A DNA stretch of 19,579 bases from an uncultured Flavobacteriia bacterium (GCA_903887095.1 CAISOQ010000328.1:1-19579), one strand, 5' to 3'; shown: positions 8,796-16,701, counted from the first letter of the stretch. A program made the numbers and translations. Notes: a model not told the origin generated them from the letters alone.

Positions 8796-8803
8796 CAAAG
8801 TTA
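8796..8803 (-). promoter_or_regulatory. Candidate Bacteroidota -7 promoter element for the 708-aa gene
   Basis: Read on the minus strand, this is TAACTTTG, an exact match to TAnnTTTG, 32 nt before the ATG at 8763. That would give a leader of roughly 25 nt. The -33 region shows no clear TTTG/TTG, but it is AT-rich. It suggests the 708-aa gene is transcribed independently of the operon upstream. Confidence 0.5.
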
Positions 8804-8835
8804 GGGAGGTAGTGTGCACAGTATATTATCACTAT

Positions 8836-8852
8836 TTTATCTATCTGATAAA
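8836..8852. repeat. Small inverted repeat upstream of the candidate promoter
   Basis: TTTATC (8836-8841) and GATAAA (8847-8852) are perfect 6-bp arms around a 5-nt centre, about 35-50 nt upstream of the TAACTTTG element. It could be an operator for the 708-aa gene. At this length and base composition chance is also plausible. Confidence 0.35.
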
Positions 8853-8880
8853 CTTTTACTAAGCAAAAGTATTGCTTGTT

Positions 8881-8918
8881 TTAAGGGAAAATGAAGTTGT
8901 TAAGGGAATATGAACAAC
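8881..8918. repeat. Tandem 19-nt direct repeat in the spacer before the 708-aa gene
   Basis: Two back-to-back units start TTAAGGGAAAATGAA (8881-8895) and TTAAGGGAATATGAA (8900-8914), identical at 14 of 15 positions with a period of 19 nt. They lie just past the stop of the outer-membrane barrel gene (8935) and about 80-115 nt upstream of the candidate -7 element. A regulator binding in tandem is one reading. Confidence 0.5.
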
Positions 8919-8934
8919 CTCTGGTTGGATACTC

Positions 8935-9600
8935 TTACAAGTCTCTGGCAATGGCCAACTGAATGCCCGCACTGAACAATCTACAAGACAAATCACCCTT
9001 TGAAAGATTTGTAACTTGTTGTAAAACAAATAATTGTGCCCTAAGCCTCCAAATTGGGTCAAGATTCACTAACACACCCGCTGCTAATTGGGCATGTAAG
9101 GTAATAGAGCTGGAAGAAGGATATATTGACGTCTTTTGTCGCTGATACGCACTTACCTCTTGATAAACGGCAGTGCTTTTTAACAGTGTACCTGGAATGA
9201 ATGATGGTTGCAAGCAGAATTGAAAATGCTCATTCGTGCGAAAATAAAAATTGGCTCCTAAAGGAAACTGAAGGAAATGATAGTTTAAAGCATAGGATAT
9301 AAACCCATTAATAGCCTGTTCGTTGTAACTATAACCCTGTTTGTTATAGGCAATTCCCATGAAAAAAGATCTTTGTTCACTTATACCAAACTCATGATTA
9401 ATTTGAATACCAAATCCTGCACTTCCTTTTTGCAAACTATCATGTTCGCTTTTCAACCAATTCAACTCCTCATTTTTTGTTGAAAAAAAGCGGTAGTTGA
9501 AGGCAGGATTGACTGCTATTTCTAGACGTTGCAATGTGTCCTGTGCAAAAAGTTGCAATCCAGTGATTGCTATAAAAAGTAAAATTAGAATTTTTTTCAT
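8935..9600 (-). CDS. Small outer-membrane beta-barrel protein
   Basis: The product is 221 aa. The ATG at 9600 is preferred to one 18 nt upstream because the signal peptide MKKILILLFIAITGLQLFAQ begins there (cut before Q20) and because it avoids overlap with the upstream gene. The rest alternates short amphipathic strands with aromatic residues (FNYRFFSTK, FFMGIAYNKQGYSYN, YHFLQFPLGANFYF, WRLRAQLFVLQQV) and ends in a strand-like AGIQLAIARDL. This fits the PorT-like/outer-membrane beta-barrel families common in Bacteroidota. The gap to the FISUMP gene is 4 nt, so it is the last gene of the TonB-receptor operon. A structural or accessory role for the receptor complex is inferred. The specific family is uncertain. 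Confidence 0.85.
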   Translation of the reverse strand: MKKILILLFIAITGLQLFAQDTLQRLEIAVNPAFNYRFFSTKNEELNWLKSEHDSLQKGSAGFGIQINHEFGISEQRSFFMGIAYNKQGYSYNEQAINGFISYALNYHFLQFPLGANFYFRTNEHFQFCLQPSFIPGTLLKSTAVYQEVSAYQRQKTSIYPSSSSITLHAQLAAGVLVNLDPIWRLRAQLFVLQQVTNLSKGDLSCRLFSAGIQLAIARDL

Positions 9601-9604
9601 CTCG

Positions 9605-10318
9605 TTAGTCTTTAACACATCGAATGCTCATGCCGTATTGGGCATGGGTATGTTGTCTGAAAATGGTTTTTTTCTTGGAATCAATATAGCGGTAATAACC
9701 CTCTGAGCCATTGAGTGTTGATGTCCAGAAGAAAGCTGTAGTTCCGTTAATGGAAGGGATGCCATTGAATAGTCTGCATCCTGCTGGTAAAATTCTCATT
9801 TTGTATTTATCATTTCCAAAAGGCACACTGTTTGTTGGCCATCCTTCCGAGTACAATGGCAAGAGCAATTCCGCCTGATTGGTGCCTCGCCAAGCGAGTT
9901 TCTCTGTTTCCTCCTCGGCCATGCCAATTGCAAGTTCTAAGGCTTTCCAATCTTCATCCGTTGCCACGTGCCATCCTTCAGGTGCTAATTGTTTCACGCT
10001 TTGCACTGCTGCCTGGTTGTAAAGACATCCATAAATGGAGTCATTCAGGAACGTATAGCTTGGGAGGGATGCGTTTGCCCAAATCGTATCATTTGCAAAA
10101 ATTGGAACGAAATTCAATTCACTTCCATCTGCCAGCCGCTTTGTCTTCAGGTTTTCCGTCATCCACCATTTACCCCCTATTTTTACGGTATTATAGGTGT
10201 TCCCATCCACATCTGTTACGGTCGAAGTTTCTAATGGCTGTTCCTGTTCCTCTTTTCCGCACGAAGCAATTGAAAAAACAAGGAGCGCCGAAATAGTGAT
10301 AAAACGTAAAACTTTCAT
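9605..10318 (-). CDS. FISUMP-domain surface lipoprotein
   Basis: The protein is 237 aa from the ATG at 10318, which lies one base past the stop of the 447-aa gene (TAATATG), so translation is probably coupled. A lipoprotein signal ends at SIASC, with C20 as the lipidation site. It is followed by GKEEQEQ, and the K-E-E after the cysteine resembles the surface lipoprotein export signal of Bacteroidota. The body is a Fibrobacter succinogenes major paralogous (FISUMP) domain: DVDGNTYNTVKIG at ~36-48, WWMTENLKT at 51-59, GWHVATDEDW at 115-124, CRLFNG at 181-186, FFWTST at 196-201 and a closing MSIRCVKD. The function of FISUMP domains is not established; surface binding is inferred. Linkage to the TonB receptor suggests a role as a surface partner. 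Confidence 0.93.
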   Translation of the reverse strand: MKVLRFITISALLVFSIASCGKEEQEQPLETSTVTDVDGNTYNTVKIGGKWWMTENLKTKRLADGSELNFVPIFANDTIWANASLPSYTFLNDSIYGCLYNQAAVQSVKQLAPEGWHVATDEDWKALELAIGMAEEETEKLAWRGTNQAELLLPLYSEGWPTNSVPFGNDKYKMRILPAGCRLFNGIPSINGTTAFFWTSTLNGSEGYYRYIDSKKKTIFRQHTHAQYGMSIRCVKD

Positions 10319-10319
10319 A

Positions 10320-11663
10320 TTAATTCGATTTAACAAGAATCATTGTTTCTACTTTCCCCCCAACAGTAACAATCAGGTGATACAAGCCATTTTGTTGGTT
10401 GGAAAATTCCAACACCTCATCGATTACCTTTTCAGTTGCCGACAGATCTTTGCTTATAATCTTTACGCCATATGTGTTTACTATCTCATAATGAATTGGC
10501 TCATCCGACATTCCAGAAAAAATGTTCAATGTAAAATCATCATTTGACGGATTCGGAAAAACCTCTAGTTCAAACGATTCTCCCAGAAGAGACGGACAAA
10601 CCTGAGCGATATCTCTTCCATTGCACAATCCAGGATAGCAGCACAGTCCTTGGACGTTGAAATTCGACTGTGGATCAAAATTACACGCCATGGAATCCAT
10701 GCAACCGTATATTATCGGCGTTATACATGATCCGACATCCAAACATCCAACAGTTGGGTCGTATTCCAAATAAAGCGGATCATTACAACCACATTCTAGT
10801 GGGTAAATCAAGAAGGGATGGTACATTTCTCCTGCTAATAAAACACTGTCTGTCCCAACGTATGTAAACGTCTGTAATTCTCCATTAACCTCTCCTTCTA
10901 TTTCCACGTTGAGGTTAAACGACAGCTCGCCTGCGGTTGTTAATTGAGCGATTAACACTTGATTACTATCTCCAAGCACTCCTACCGTTCCGGTATTTCT
11001 CAATTCAAACTGACGACTATTGAATTCAGTACCCGCATTGAGGGAACCAAAAATTGTGGTGTCAGCGCCTGTAACAAAATCAGTAACACCAAGAGAAAAC
11101 CAAGTGGTTGGTATATTAACAAGGGTGTCCATGCCATCCGCAATTGTCAAAGGGCTTCCGCACGACGGATCTGCATTGGTCAATAAACCTCCTGAAATCA
11201 TTGCGCTTCCTCCGTCATTATTCACCCCTCCGATAAAAGACCCGTCGGTATCAGATTCTTTCGGAATTCCAAAATAGGTTTTGCCTGCCTGTGTTTTTGT
11301 GGTCTGCCCTATAGTAAGCCACGAATCGAGTGCAACGATATTCTCCAAATACCTGGCCCTTACAAAATCCTTGGCGAAGGTTTGTCCATCGGCTGAATGA
11401 TTATAAAAATTTTCTGTGCTTTTAATAACAAACGGATGGTTATTGTCGCCATATATTTTTTTCAGGCGGAACCCTGGTGCCATATCGACATAGACCCTAT
11501 AGGTCGTGCTGCCGGCAGGCAAAATTCCACCTGTTATGTCCGTGGCATCATTTGCATCACTCACATAATACTTTTCAATATATACGCGCTCTAATTGCGC
11601 AAATGCTGATACTCCCGACAAAACAAAAATTGATGAAAGTATGAAAGCTGTTAAATTCTTCAT
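10320..11663 (-). CDS. VEKYY-family secreted protein with cysteine-rich segment and T9SS sorting domain
   Basis: The protein is 447 aa. The ATG at 11663 is chosen because the signal peptide MKNLTAFILSSIF... (cut before Q23) starts there and lies 4 nt after the TonB-receptor stop. Residues ~24-285 are the shared domain: LERVYIEKYYVSDAND, STTYRVYVDMAPGF, NNHPF, FYNHS, ALDSWLTIG, ESDTDGS and VLIAQLTTAGELSFNLNVEI. Residues 291-358 are cysteine-rich, with a GCMDSMACNFDP motif at 320-331 of the kind often repeated in marine Bacteroidota surface proteins. Residues ~369-447 are a type A T9SS sorting domain (VFPNPSNDDFTLNI, NGLYHLIV). It is probably exported with, or to, the surface complex of the TonB receptor. 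No enzyme motif is seen. Confidence 0.92.
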   Translation of the reverse strand: MKNLTAFILSSIFVLSGVSAFAQLERVYIEKYYVSDANDATDITGGILPAGSTTYRVYVDMAPGFRLKKIYGDNNHPFVIKSTENFYNHSADGQTFAKDFVRARYLENIVALDSWLTIGQTTKTQAGKTYFGIPKESDTDGSFIGGVNNDGGSAMISGGLLTNADPSCGSPLTIADGMDTLVNIPTTWFSLGVTDFVTGADTTIFGSLNAGTEFNSRQFELRNTGTVGVLGDSNQVLIAQLTTAGELSFNLNVEIEGEVNGELQTFTYVGTDSVLLAGEMYHPFLIYPLECGCNDPLYLEYDPTVGCLDVGSCITPIIYGCMDSMACNFDPQSNFNVQGLCCYPGLCNGRDIAQVCPSLLGESFELEVFPNPSNDDFTLNIFSGMSDEPIHYEIVNTYGVKIISKDLSATEKVIDEVLEFSNQQNGLYHLIVTVGGKVETMILVKSN

Positions 11664-11667
11664 TTGT

Positions 11668-14600
11668 CTAAAGTTTATAGGCAACACCCAGTGTGAATAC
11701 TGTCCCGTATCTGAACCGGTCAAAATCCGCATACCCATCGTTAAGTTTGTATTGTCTCAAAACTGGGGCATTGAGTATATCTCGAACTGTTAGACTGGAG
11801 GAGAAATGTTTCCCAAGTGTTTTGGTGACCTTGAAGTCTAGGGAGTGTCTTGGCATTTCATAGATGTCTGGGCGTCCTTTCAATATCCCTGTGATCACCA
11901 ATCTTGGTCCTTGCACATTGTAACTCACCGTTGCTGTCAAGCCCAAAGAATCTGACTTGTAAGACAACATACCATTTATGATATAAGGAGCCTGACCGAA
12001 CATTGTTCTTTGCACTGTATCAATAGGTATGTATTCAATTTGATTTCCTGGCAGGAGAATGAAGTCTTTTCTTATGTATTGAGAATACGATTTTACAATC
12101 GTTATGTTCGATCTAAATTCCAGAAATTTTCCTATCTGCTTTTTGCCTTCTAATTCGATACCAGCCACGTACGAATTTTCATTGTTGTCCCATGTAATTC
12201 CTGAACTACCAAAGCCCATTTCAATGTGATTCGTAAAGTCTTTGTAGAACAAGCTAAAAGAAATATTATCGTTACTACGGAAAAAAGACTCTATACGGAA
12301 ATCAAAGTTATTAACCTCGGTAACTTTTAGATTTGGGTTTCCATAGATCAGTGTACGAAATTCATTGTCATAGACCGCAGAGGCGCTCATTTCACGTATG
12401 TTAGGGCGCGCAACAGTCTGGCTGAAATTGAACCGCAGATTCGTAGTAACCTTCTCTTCATTCCCCAACTTAAGAATCACACTTCCTGAAGGCAAAAGAT
12501 CTATTTGATCAATAATACCAGGATTAATTAGCGGATATCCCGGGATGTTTACTCTTCTTCCATCATTGATGCCGTATCCCAAAAGGTCGTAAATGTAGAT
12601 ATCAGACAATAGTCCTGCCTTTTCAACGCGAAGCCCTCCATTTATTCGAAGCCTTTTGAAGAACTCATAATCAATTAAACCAAATCCTGACAAAACACTG
12701 CTATTACCAATCGTTCTGTTCCAATCCCAAATCTGATCCTTATAATAGAAATCTATCTCGCCGTCAGTTGACATTGTGAATTTATCTGGGGTTAAGTAGG
12801 CATCTATGTCATCGTTTTGCAAACCTTGAAAGTTTGAATTATTTCCTTGTGAGAGAAAATATTCATCTTGTTTCGTAGTTCTAGCCATGGTTTGAAAAGC
12901 GGAGCCGAATTTGAGTTTTCTAATGAGCTTCTTTTCCGGCTTGATCAAGGGAACTTCAACAGACAAGCGGGTATCCAATAAGTTCTCTGTCAAATATCTG
13001 TAATAGCGACGTATACCATCACCTGCGTTTGGAGAGAATTGATAACCAACAATGGAATCGTTAATTCTTGTGGCCTCATATTGGGTAAGTTTGAAGTCCG
13101 GAGCGACACTGCTTCCGCGGGTGTATGAGACATTTGCATCAATCTTGATCTTGCTTTTTGGCAAAAGGTGCTGTGATGCCAGCTGATAAATGAGCTGCTT
13201 ACGCTGCTCATAAAAAATGTTTTTTCGGACACGATATTCCTGAAAATCTGCTGTATCCCATTGCGTTGAGAAATTGGCAACATCATTGGTTCCGATGTAA
13301 TTTGGCATAAACAACAAAGACACTTTATTGTAATCATTGATCTTGTACGCCAGATTCGCAAGCATGCTCCATGAATTGGTTTCTCGGCTGATGCGTGCAT
13401 CGTCAATAAACTCAATCGGATAGTTCACCTCTTCTGCTCCTATTCGCTGAGAAACACCATTTTCATCATAACGAATGGAATTGCCATAACGCACACCAAA
13501 AATATATCCCAGCGGTTTTCCAAAAAGTTTTACCTGATCCCCAATACTGAAGTTCTGCGTAAAATTCAATGGGGCCTTACGATACCTCACATTCCAATTG
13601 TTGGCAAATCCATTCTCGTAATTTGTTCCTTCAGGATTAATTCGTGCATACGCTTTCGGAGCATAATTCGCATTGTAATTGTTCAAAGCTGTTTGATATG
13701 CCGCCGGATCGTTCATTTGGGAAGGATTTAACAATCCAAGCTCCACCAACCCTAAACGCATATAGGTTTCGTCTTCTGGGCTTCCATCAGCCCAACCTGT
13801 AACACCCATTCCATTGAAATAACTCCCCAATCCAAGCGCCACCATTTCCTGATAATTATTTGGTTGGAGTATGGGAGCGGAGATCACGGCCTGGGAATCA
13901 TCCCTTGAACGCAGACCGCCATCAAAGCCAAGCCAATCGGTAGAGCTGCGTTCAGAAGTAATAAAATCTTTGAATGTACTTTGGGCATTGTATCCAAATT
14001 GAGACTCTACGTTCACCATTAATTTATCTGGATAGTCTTTCGTTTCAACCGAAAGATAAGCACCCGTCCAATCACCTGGCAAGTCTGGACTTGCCGTCTT
14101 CGTAATTACGATATTGTCCACTAAACTTGTTGGAAAGATGTCCAACTTAATATTGTTCGTAAGCGGATCCAATGTCGGAATGCGTGATCCATTCAATGTT
14201 GTTTTTACGTATCTATCTCCAATTCCTCGAACAGTAATCAACCCCCCACTTGTTGAAACCCCTGAAACCCTTGCTACTGCCGCAGTCACGTTGGCATCCC
14301 CTGTTTTTTTCATTGTTTCAGAGGAAATGTAATCGATTGTAGTTGCGGAGTTGATTTTCAATTTCTCCATGTAGTAATCATTGGCCCTTACTTGTTTTAC
14401 AACAACTCTGACCTCTTTGATTTCAGTTACTTTATAGGCTGCCATCGAAAAATCTTTGACAACTACTTCACCATTCAATAACTGGATGTTTTCATAAATG
14501 GTATCCATCCCAACATATGCTACCATCAAGACCTTTTTATCGCCTGTCTTGATATTGAGGTTGTAATTTCCGTCAAGGTCACTTTTCGTGCCGGTTGTAG

Positions 14601-14733
14601 GATCATCTTTTAGAGAAAGTCGGGCACCGATCACAGATTCCCCATTTTCATCTGTCACCTTTCCCCTCAAGACACCTTGAGAAAAAACCGATAAGGAAAG
14701 AAACAACCCTGTTACAATGAGTAGAATACGCAT
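11668..14733 (-). CDS. TonB-dependent outer-membrane receptor with carboxypeptidase-regulatory-like domain
   Basis: This is a 1021-aa receptor for active import across the outer membrane. Residues 1-18 are the signal peptide. Residues ~20-105 form the CarbopepD_reg-like domain (VLRGKVTDENGESVIGARLSL). Residues ~115-240 are the plug (VRGIGDRYVKTTLNGSRIP at 168-186, SPDLPGDWTGAYLSVETKD at 215-233). The remainder is the beta-barrel, closing with FRYGTVFTLGVAYKL. The PGDWTGAYLSVETK plug end matches the non-SusC type of receptor, and no SusD-like lipoprotein is encoded nearby, so calling this a polysaccharide utilisation locus is not supported. The length is typical for the class. It starts 20 nt after the 369-aa gene and ends 4 nt before the 447-aa gene, both VEKYY-family members, which points to a shared substrate or assembly. 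The substrate is not deducible. Confidence 0.95.
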   Translation of the reverse strand: MRILLIVTGLFLSLSVFSQGVLRGKVTDENGESVIGARLSLKDDPTTGTKSDLDGNYNLNIKTGDKKVLMVAYVGMDTIYENIQLLNGEVVVKDFSMAAYKVTEIKEVRVVVKQVRANDYYMEKLKINSATTIDYISSETMKKTGDANVTAAVARVSGVSTSGGLITVRGIGDRYVKTTLNGSRIPTLDPLTNNIKLDIFPTSLVDNIVITKTASPDLPGDWTGAYLSVETKDYPDKLMVNVESQFGYNAQSTFKDFITSERSSTDWLGFDGGLRSRDDSQAVISAPILQPNNYQEMVALGLGSYFNGMGVTGWADGSPEDETYMRLGLVELGLLNPSQMNDPAAYQTALNNYNANYAPKAYARINPEGTNYENGFANNWNVRYRKAPLNFTQNFSIGDQVKLFGKPLGYIFGVRYGNSIRYDENGVSQRIGAEEVNYPIEFIDDARISRETNSWSMLANLAYKINDYNKVSLLFMPNYIGTNDVANFSTQWDTADFQEYRVRKNIFYEQRKQLIYQLASQHLLPKSKIKIDANVSYTRGSSVAPDFKLTQYEATRINDSIVGYQFSPNAGDGIRRYYRYLTENLLDTRLSVEVPLIKPEKKLIRKLKFGSAFQTMARTTKQDEYFLSQGNNSNFQGLQNDDIDAYLTPDKFTMSTDGEIDFYYKDQIWDWNRTIGNSSVLSGFGLIDYEFFKRLRINGGLRVEKAGLLSDIYIYDLLGYGINDGRRVNIPGYPLINPGIIDQIDLLPSGSVILKLGNEEKVTTNLRFNFSQTVARPNIREMSASAVYDNEFRTLIYGNPNLKVTEVNNFDFRIESFFRSNDNISFSLFYKDFTNHIEMGFGSSGITWDNNENSYVAGIELEGKKQIGKFLEFRSNITIVKSYSQYIRKDFILLPGNQIEYIPIDTVQRTMFGQAPYIINGMLSYKSDSLGLTATVSYNVQGPRLVITGILKGRPDIYEMPRHSLDFKVTKTLGKHFSSSLTVRDILNAPVLRQYKLNDGYADFDRFRYGTVFTLGVAYKL

Positions 14734-14753
14734 ACCGAATGGTATTAAATTGG

Positions 14754-15863
14754 TTAGTTTTTAATTACCTGGCGAACAATCTGTCGATCACCAATTTTCA
14801 GCGTGATGAAGTAAACGCCCGTCTCGTAAGAGGACATGTCAAGCGTTTTCGAAAGTTTACCAACACAACTACCCAGTTTATTTTGCTCCAAAATTTGGCC
14901 ACTTAAACTTGACACAGTATACGTGTCTTGATTGTTCGCTGACTTGTAATTGTATATCGTTATGTTCAGTTTGTCATTTGTTGGGTTAGGGAACATCGCA
15001 ACTTCTGCATTTTCTGGAAGAAACTCTTTAATTCCCGCAGTAGTGTCTGGTTCAACATACGAAGTGTAGATCAATGACGAATCTTGAATTTCAGCTCCAA
15101 CAGGATTGCTTGCAACATAGATCTGGCTTTCTCCTGGTGTAAGTGTTCCTATTTGAAGGTTCCATTCAAAACTAAAAATACCATCCGTTGTAAACTGACC
15201 TAAAAGCACCATATTGCTCTCTGTTGCTCCTTGGGCACCACCGAGCGCGAGCGCAGCAATTGATCCATTGTTCGTTTGAAAAGTATTTCCAGCCGTTTGA
15301 TCAAAAATATCCAATTCCGAAGTTATTCCAAGGACGTTTGGAACAATTGGTGTTCCTGGTAACAGACCATCTTGTGCGCCAACACCATTGATTGGAGTTC
15401 CTGCAGTTGCATCCGCATTTGCCAAAACACCTTGATTGTTTCCAATAGAGCCGTCCGTATCTTCTGTTTTGAGAACTCCCATTAAACCTGTTGCAACACC
15501 TCCAACTGTAAAATAAGAATCAATTAACTGTGTATTTTTTTTTGTATTGTTCACACTTGTACCATTATAAACCGATACACCGTAATTAGGGTCATTGTAA
15601 AATGCAGTTGTCGTGCTTACTTTAAATGGGTGATTTTGATTTCCCAAACTCATAATAAAGTTATATCCGGGAAGAAGGTCTGCGTACACTCGATATGTAA
15701 CAGATCCAACGTGAAGAGGATAAACCGCTCCGTTCGCATCTGCATCGGTTGAGTCAGCTGCATCAGAAACATAGTATTTCTCTACTACAATACCTTCCAA
15801 ACCATTTTGGGCTTGCGAATAAACCGCGAAGAATAAACTTGCTAAAAGCGTAATTTTTTTCAT
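14754..15863 (-). CDS. VEKYY-family secreted protein with T9SS sorting domain
   Basis: The protein is 369 aa. The signal peptide MKKITLLASLFFAVYSQAQ is followed by the shared domain at ~20-270: GLEGIVVEKYYVSDAAD, SVTYRVYADLLPGYNF, NHPFKVSTTTAFYND, LIDSYFTVGG, KTEDTDGS, GVLANADATAGTPINGVGAQ and VLLGQFTTDGIFSFEWNLQI. Landmarks and spacing make it the closest relative in the window to the N-terminus of the 1144-aa protein. A conserved NPVGAEIQDSSLIYTS closes the domain. Residues ~290-369 form a type A T9SS sorting domain (MFPNPTNDKLNITIY, ETGVYFITLKIG). The gaps are 7 nt to the gene before and 20 nt to the receptor after, so it is in the same operon. A surface ligand-binding role is inferred. 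I do not recognise a named family. Confidence 0.92.
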   Translation of the reverse strand: MKKITLLASLFFAVYSQAQNGLEGIVVEKYYVSDAADSTDADANGAVYPLHVGSVTYRVYADLLPGYNFIMSLGNQNHPFKVSTTTAFYNDPNYGVSVYNGTSVNNTKKNTQLIDSYFTVGGVATGLMGVLKTEDTDGSIGNNQGVLANADATAGTPINGVGAQDGLLPGTPIVPNVLGITSELDIFDQTAGNTFQTNNGSIAALALGGAQGATESNMVLLGQFTTDGIFSFEWNLQIGTLTPGESQIYVASNPVGAEIQDSSLIYTSYVEPDTTAGIKEFLPENAEVAMFPNPTNDKLNITIYNYKSANNQDTYTVSSLSGQILEQNKLGSCVGKLSKTLDMSSYETGVYFITLKIGDRQIVRQVIKN

Positions 15864-15870
15864 ATCGATA

Positions 15871-16701
15871 TTATTTGTTTTTGTTTTTTCTTTTTTTAGA
15901 ACTTGTATATATAAGGCTTTCTAATTCTATTTCCTCCCCCTCTGGATTCCGCGCAACAAAGCGCTGGGTCTTTCTGTCTGGACCAACTGTTAAGATGTTC
16001 AATTCGAATTCAAATAGCCCATCCGTTGTGACCTGAGCAATTAAGACTCTATTATTCGAAAGCGAATCTGGTCCGACAGCGCCCAAGCCCATGCAAGCCC
16101 ACGCGCCATTTTTGGTGTAAAATAAGTTGCCATCCGACTTTTGATTAAAAACTTGCACCGCTGTATCAATTCCGAAGAAGGTGTGATTCGGAATGTATTC
16201 ACTGGCCTTGAGACCATCTTTTACTGTCAATGGCTCACCCGCTTCTTTATTCGCATTTATTAAAAACTGATTTGGTCGAGGTGTATTTTCTAATGTGTCG
16301 TCATCGCTCTTTAAAATCCCCAAGGATCCTTCTGCTGCAGTTCCAACTGACAACCAAGAATCGAGCATTAAGGTATTTTTAGAAAGTTTTCTTTTAAGAA
16401 CTGTACTAGCAACTGTAGAACCATTCTCTATATGATTGTAGAAATACGTGTTCGTTTTAAAAAACAACGGGTGCGTTGAGCTACCGTAGGCCATACTAAA
16501 ACGGTGTTCGGGAAGGAGGTCTACAAAAACGCGATAAGTAACCGACCCTTTCGCAAGCTTTCCTGTTAAATTAGGCGCTTCGCTGTCTTGTTTGGAGCTG
16601 ACATAATATTTCTCGACAATAATCCGCTCCAGCCCATTTGTTTGTGCCGCTGAAAACAAACTAATCCCACCAAACACAATTGCCGCTAACAACCTTTTCA
16701 T
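15871..16701 (-). CDS. VEKYY-family secreted protein lacking a sorting domain, first gene of the operon
   Basis: The protein is 276 aa. The start at 16701 is fixed by an in-frame TGA three codons upstream and by the signal peptide MKRLLAAIVFGGISLFSAAQ. The shared domain fills nearly the whole protein: GLERIIVEKYYVS, SVTYRVFVDLLPEHRF, THPLFF, FYNHIENG, LMLDSWLSVG and VLIAQVTTDGLFEFELNIL, closing with EIELESLIYTS. The paralogues go on to a T9SS sorting domain at this point, whereas this one ends in a short basic tail, SSKKRKNKNK. The DTDGS motif of the paralogues is replaced by DDDTLENT. Without a sorting domain it may stay in the periplasm or leave by another route. The tail is encoded by A-rich DNA that also forms the leader of the next gene, 7 nt away. 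Confidence 0.9.
   Translation of the reverse strand: MKRLLAAIVFGGISLFSAAQTNGLERIIVEKYYVSSKQDSEAPNLTGKLAKGSVTYRVFVDLLPEHRFSMAYGSSTHPLFFKTNTYFYNHIENGSTVASTVLKRKLSKNTLMLDSWLSVGTAAEGSLGILKSDDDTLENTPRPNQFLINANKEAGEPLTVKDGLKASEYIPNHTFFGIDTAVQVFNQKSDGNLFYTKNGAWACMGLGAVGPDSLSNNRVLIAQVTTDGLFEFELNILTVGPDRKTQRFVARNPEGEEIELESLIYTSSKKRKNKNK

Noticed and set aside
8861..8877. AAGCAA/TTGCTT hairpin after the outer-membrane barrel gene as a terminator
   Set aside because: The stem is only 6 bp, weak in G+C, and is not followed by a T-run on the minus strand. The CAACC/GGTTG hairpin at 8915-8927 is equally weak.
9832..10296. 154-codon plus-strand open frame opposite the FISUMP gene
   Set aside because: It is antisense to a clear FISUMP lipoprotein, is rich in Pro/Leu/His in a shadow-like way and matches nothing recognisable.
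12990..13415. 141-codon open frame on the minus strand inside the TonB receptor gene
   Set aside because: It is an out-of-frame shadow wholly inside a well-supported receptor, with no signal peptide, domain or start context of its own.
8935..16701. Classical Sus-type polysaccharide utilisation locus
   Set aside because: No SusD-like lipoprotein, glycoside hydrolase, lyase or sulfatase is present, and the receptor plug is of the non-SusC type.
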